In this document: positions 62,788 through 64,000 of the stretch, one piece after another | How positions within the stretch are numbered: the stretch's first letter is position 1 | Layout of the letters: each line of letters starts with the position of its first letter | DNA from: Poritiphilus flavus | GTDB lineage: Bacteria; Bacteroidota; Bacteroidia; Flavobacteriales; Flavobacteriaceae | Assembly: GCF_009901585.1 (NCBI RefSeq) | Contig: NZ_WXYO01000003.1 | Coordinates: 248,001-312,000 of the forward strand | Reading direction: 5' to 3' | Length of the DNA stretch: 64,000 nt | The notes under the pieces: model-generated | What the model saw: the letters and a program-made list of their open reading frames with translations, nothing else | What the model was told of the DNA's origin: nothing | The model's database searches: none | Translations under genes and position numbers: made by a program

Positions 62788-64000
62788 CTAGTCTATACGA
62801 TAGGTCTTATTATCAGGCCCAACGCCCTTAATAGTCAGTGACTTCCACTCTCTGGGCAGAATAGGATCCTTCTGAACTATCCCATCATCGGTAATATCCA
62901 GCCCTCCAAATCCAAAAAGCACTACCTGCAACATCCCACCCGCACCGGTTGCAAAATAAGGGTACTCACCGGTAGCCGTCTCCGATAAAGCTCCAAAAGG
63001 AGGTCTTTTGTTAGGTTCGTAGGAACGCTTGAAAAGACGATAGGCCTCCTTGGCATCTCCTAATCGGGCGTAGAGCACCGCGAATACTGACTGGCCCATG
63101 GCCGGGCCTTCGGGTGATAGTTTTGGCTCATAGTATTTCAGGTCTTTTCTGATGGTTTCCTCATCATCAATAACATGCAGGGGATAGGATAAGAGGTTAA
63201 CATCTGCCTGCTTGATGATATCGCCGTCATAGGTACTGTGTTCCATGGTTGTTCCGTCCGGGAATTTGTAGAGTTTGATTTTGGATGCCACATCAGCCCA
63301 GGAAGGGTCCGCGGTTTCTCCAACGGTTTCAGCCGCTTTTACGGCAAACTGCAGCGCGGTAATGGCAGATCCATTGGTAAAGGCATTATCGTCCACATTA
63401 GGGGCAAACTCGTTGGCGCCCACTACGTTTTTAATGCTGTAACTGCCGTCGTCATTTTTTACGGCACGGCTCACCCAGTAATCCGCGACGGCTTTGATAA
63501 GCGGATATCCTCGTTCCCTGAGCCAATCCATATTTTTCGTAACCCTGTAGTAATTCCAAAAGGCAATGGCCACATCCGCGGTAATATGGTGTTCAAAAGT
63601 GCCGGTAAGCGCCCAGGCAGGAGTGGATTCTTCGCCGGTATCGTCACTTTCCCAGGGAAACATAGCTCCCTTATAACCAAAATTGATGGCTTTCTCCCTG
63701 GCTTTGCCCAATCGGTCAGAGCGGTAGTTGACCAGGGATCTGGAGATATCCTGATTTAAAAGGAGCAGGGGAGGAAACATCCAAAGCTCTGTATCCCAAA
63801 AGATATGTCCGTTGTAATTCTGGCTGGAAAGACCCATAGGGGCGATGCTCAGATCGGAATCCCCACGTGAAAAAGCGTAAAGGTGGTATAGGGCCAGGCG
63901 AATATCCAATTGGTCTTCAAGATTACCTTCAATTTCAATATCGCCCTGCCATAGATCTTCCCAAAGCTCTTTGTGTTGTTTGAGCAACGCATCACGAGGA
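62788..64000 (-). CDS. GH65 family glycosidase, 5' part outside window
   Basis: The frame is open to the right edge (residues PRDALLKQHKELW continue upstream), so the N-terminal part is missing; about 404 residues are visible. The (alpha/alpha)6-barrel signs of GH65 are HIFWDTELWMFPPLLL, GFKGAMFPWE-like (YKGAMFPWESDDTGEES), the catalytic acid Glu in GANEFAPNVDDNAFTN, and IIKQADVNLLSYPL. Phosphorylases of this family carry HDSSLS after the YYEP block to hold phosphate; here it is SPEGPAMGQS, which argues for a hydrolase of the acid-trehalase kind. Substrate probably trehalose or another alpha-glucoside. It ends 195 nt before regulator B; nothing recognisable lies in that gap. Confidence 0.85.
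   Translation of the reverse strand, partial: PRDALLKQHKELWEDLWQGDIEIEGNLEDQLDIRLALYHLYAFSRGDSDLSIAPMGLSSQNYNGHIFWDTELWMFPPLLLLNQDISRSLVNYRSDRLGKAREKAINFGYKGAMFPWESDDTGEESTPAWALTGTFEHHITADVAIAFWNYYRVTKNMDWLRERGYPLIKAVADYWVSRAVKNDDGSYSIKNVVGANEFAPNVDDNAFTNGSAITALQFAVKAAETVGETADPSWADVASKIKLYKFPDGTTMEHSTYDGDIIKQADVNLLSYPLHVIDDEETIRKDLKYYEPKLSPEGPAMGQSVFAVLYARLGDAKEAYRLFKRSYEPNKRPPFGALSETATGEYPYFATGAGGMLQVVLFGFGGLDITDDGIVQKDPILPREWKSLTIKGVGPDNKTYRID

Overview
The window reads as chromosome of a marine-type Flavobacteriaceae (Bacteroidota). The signs are TonB-dependent receptor/DUF4249 pairs, lipoprotein signal peptides with acidic export tags after the lipobox Cys, a transketolase split into two genes, a monomeric NADP isocitrate dehydrogenase, BshC (bacillithiol), periplasmic-TPR regulators, and promoters of the Bacteroidota type (a -7 box TAnnTTTG, sometimes with TTTG 19 nt upstream). 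No species can be named.

Layout. 1-1495: 5' part of a TPR sensor histidine kinase. 1496-4960: AT-rich accessory stretch beside tRNA-Lys (NTF2-like protein, thioesterase, an attC-like hairpin, O-methyltransferase, a broken haloalkane dehalogenase, palindromes and a copy of the tRNA 3' end). 5-24 kb: housekeeping core (aroK, phosphoribosyltransferase, S4 protein, FKBP lipoprotein, split transketolase, tgt, LptF/G permease, accA, dnaB, HAD, YjbQ, cyclase, and thrS-infC-rpmI-rplT with infC starting on ATA). 24-29 kb: symporter, GH13_18 phosphorylase and glycerate kinase, best read as a glucosylglycerate uptake and breakdown operon. 29-34 kb: TonB receptor/DUF4249 pair and icd. 34.4-35.2 kb: a large gap with promoter, long hairpin and terminator, a candidate ncRNA. 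35-41 kb: CarboxypepD-like protein, sulfatase, and a myo-inositol oxygenase/symporter pair. 41-53 kb: DinB proteins, spondin lipoprotein, acyl-CoA dehydrogenase-like protein, DUF3500, DUF4386, M14 peptidase, bshC, PLP decarboxylase, PNPOx-like protein.

53-62.6 kb is the most unusual part. Two paralogous TPR/TM/LuxR-HTH regulators alternate with surface lipoprotein genes. Behind each regulator lies the same module: 11-bp-period G-rich direct repeats, a TAnnTTTG box at fixed distance, a leader of about 120 nt with a conserved hairpin that shows compensatory base changes, and a near-identical lipoprotein signal peptide. The exported protein then differs: in one copy a cholesterol-dependent-cytolysin-like pore protein whose C-terminus is a repeat domain, in the other a cadherin-like protein. 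A third lipoprotein gene downstream keeps only the start-proximal box of the leader. I read this as a regulated, effector-swapping surface-protein locus. The window ends inside a GH65 glycosidase gene.

Two intergenic regions (6.7-7.1 and 11.1-11.7 kb) carry a composite repeat of AAG-hexamers, CTG-heptamers and REP-like hairpins; one copy supplies the last codons and stop of the S4-domain gene.
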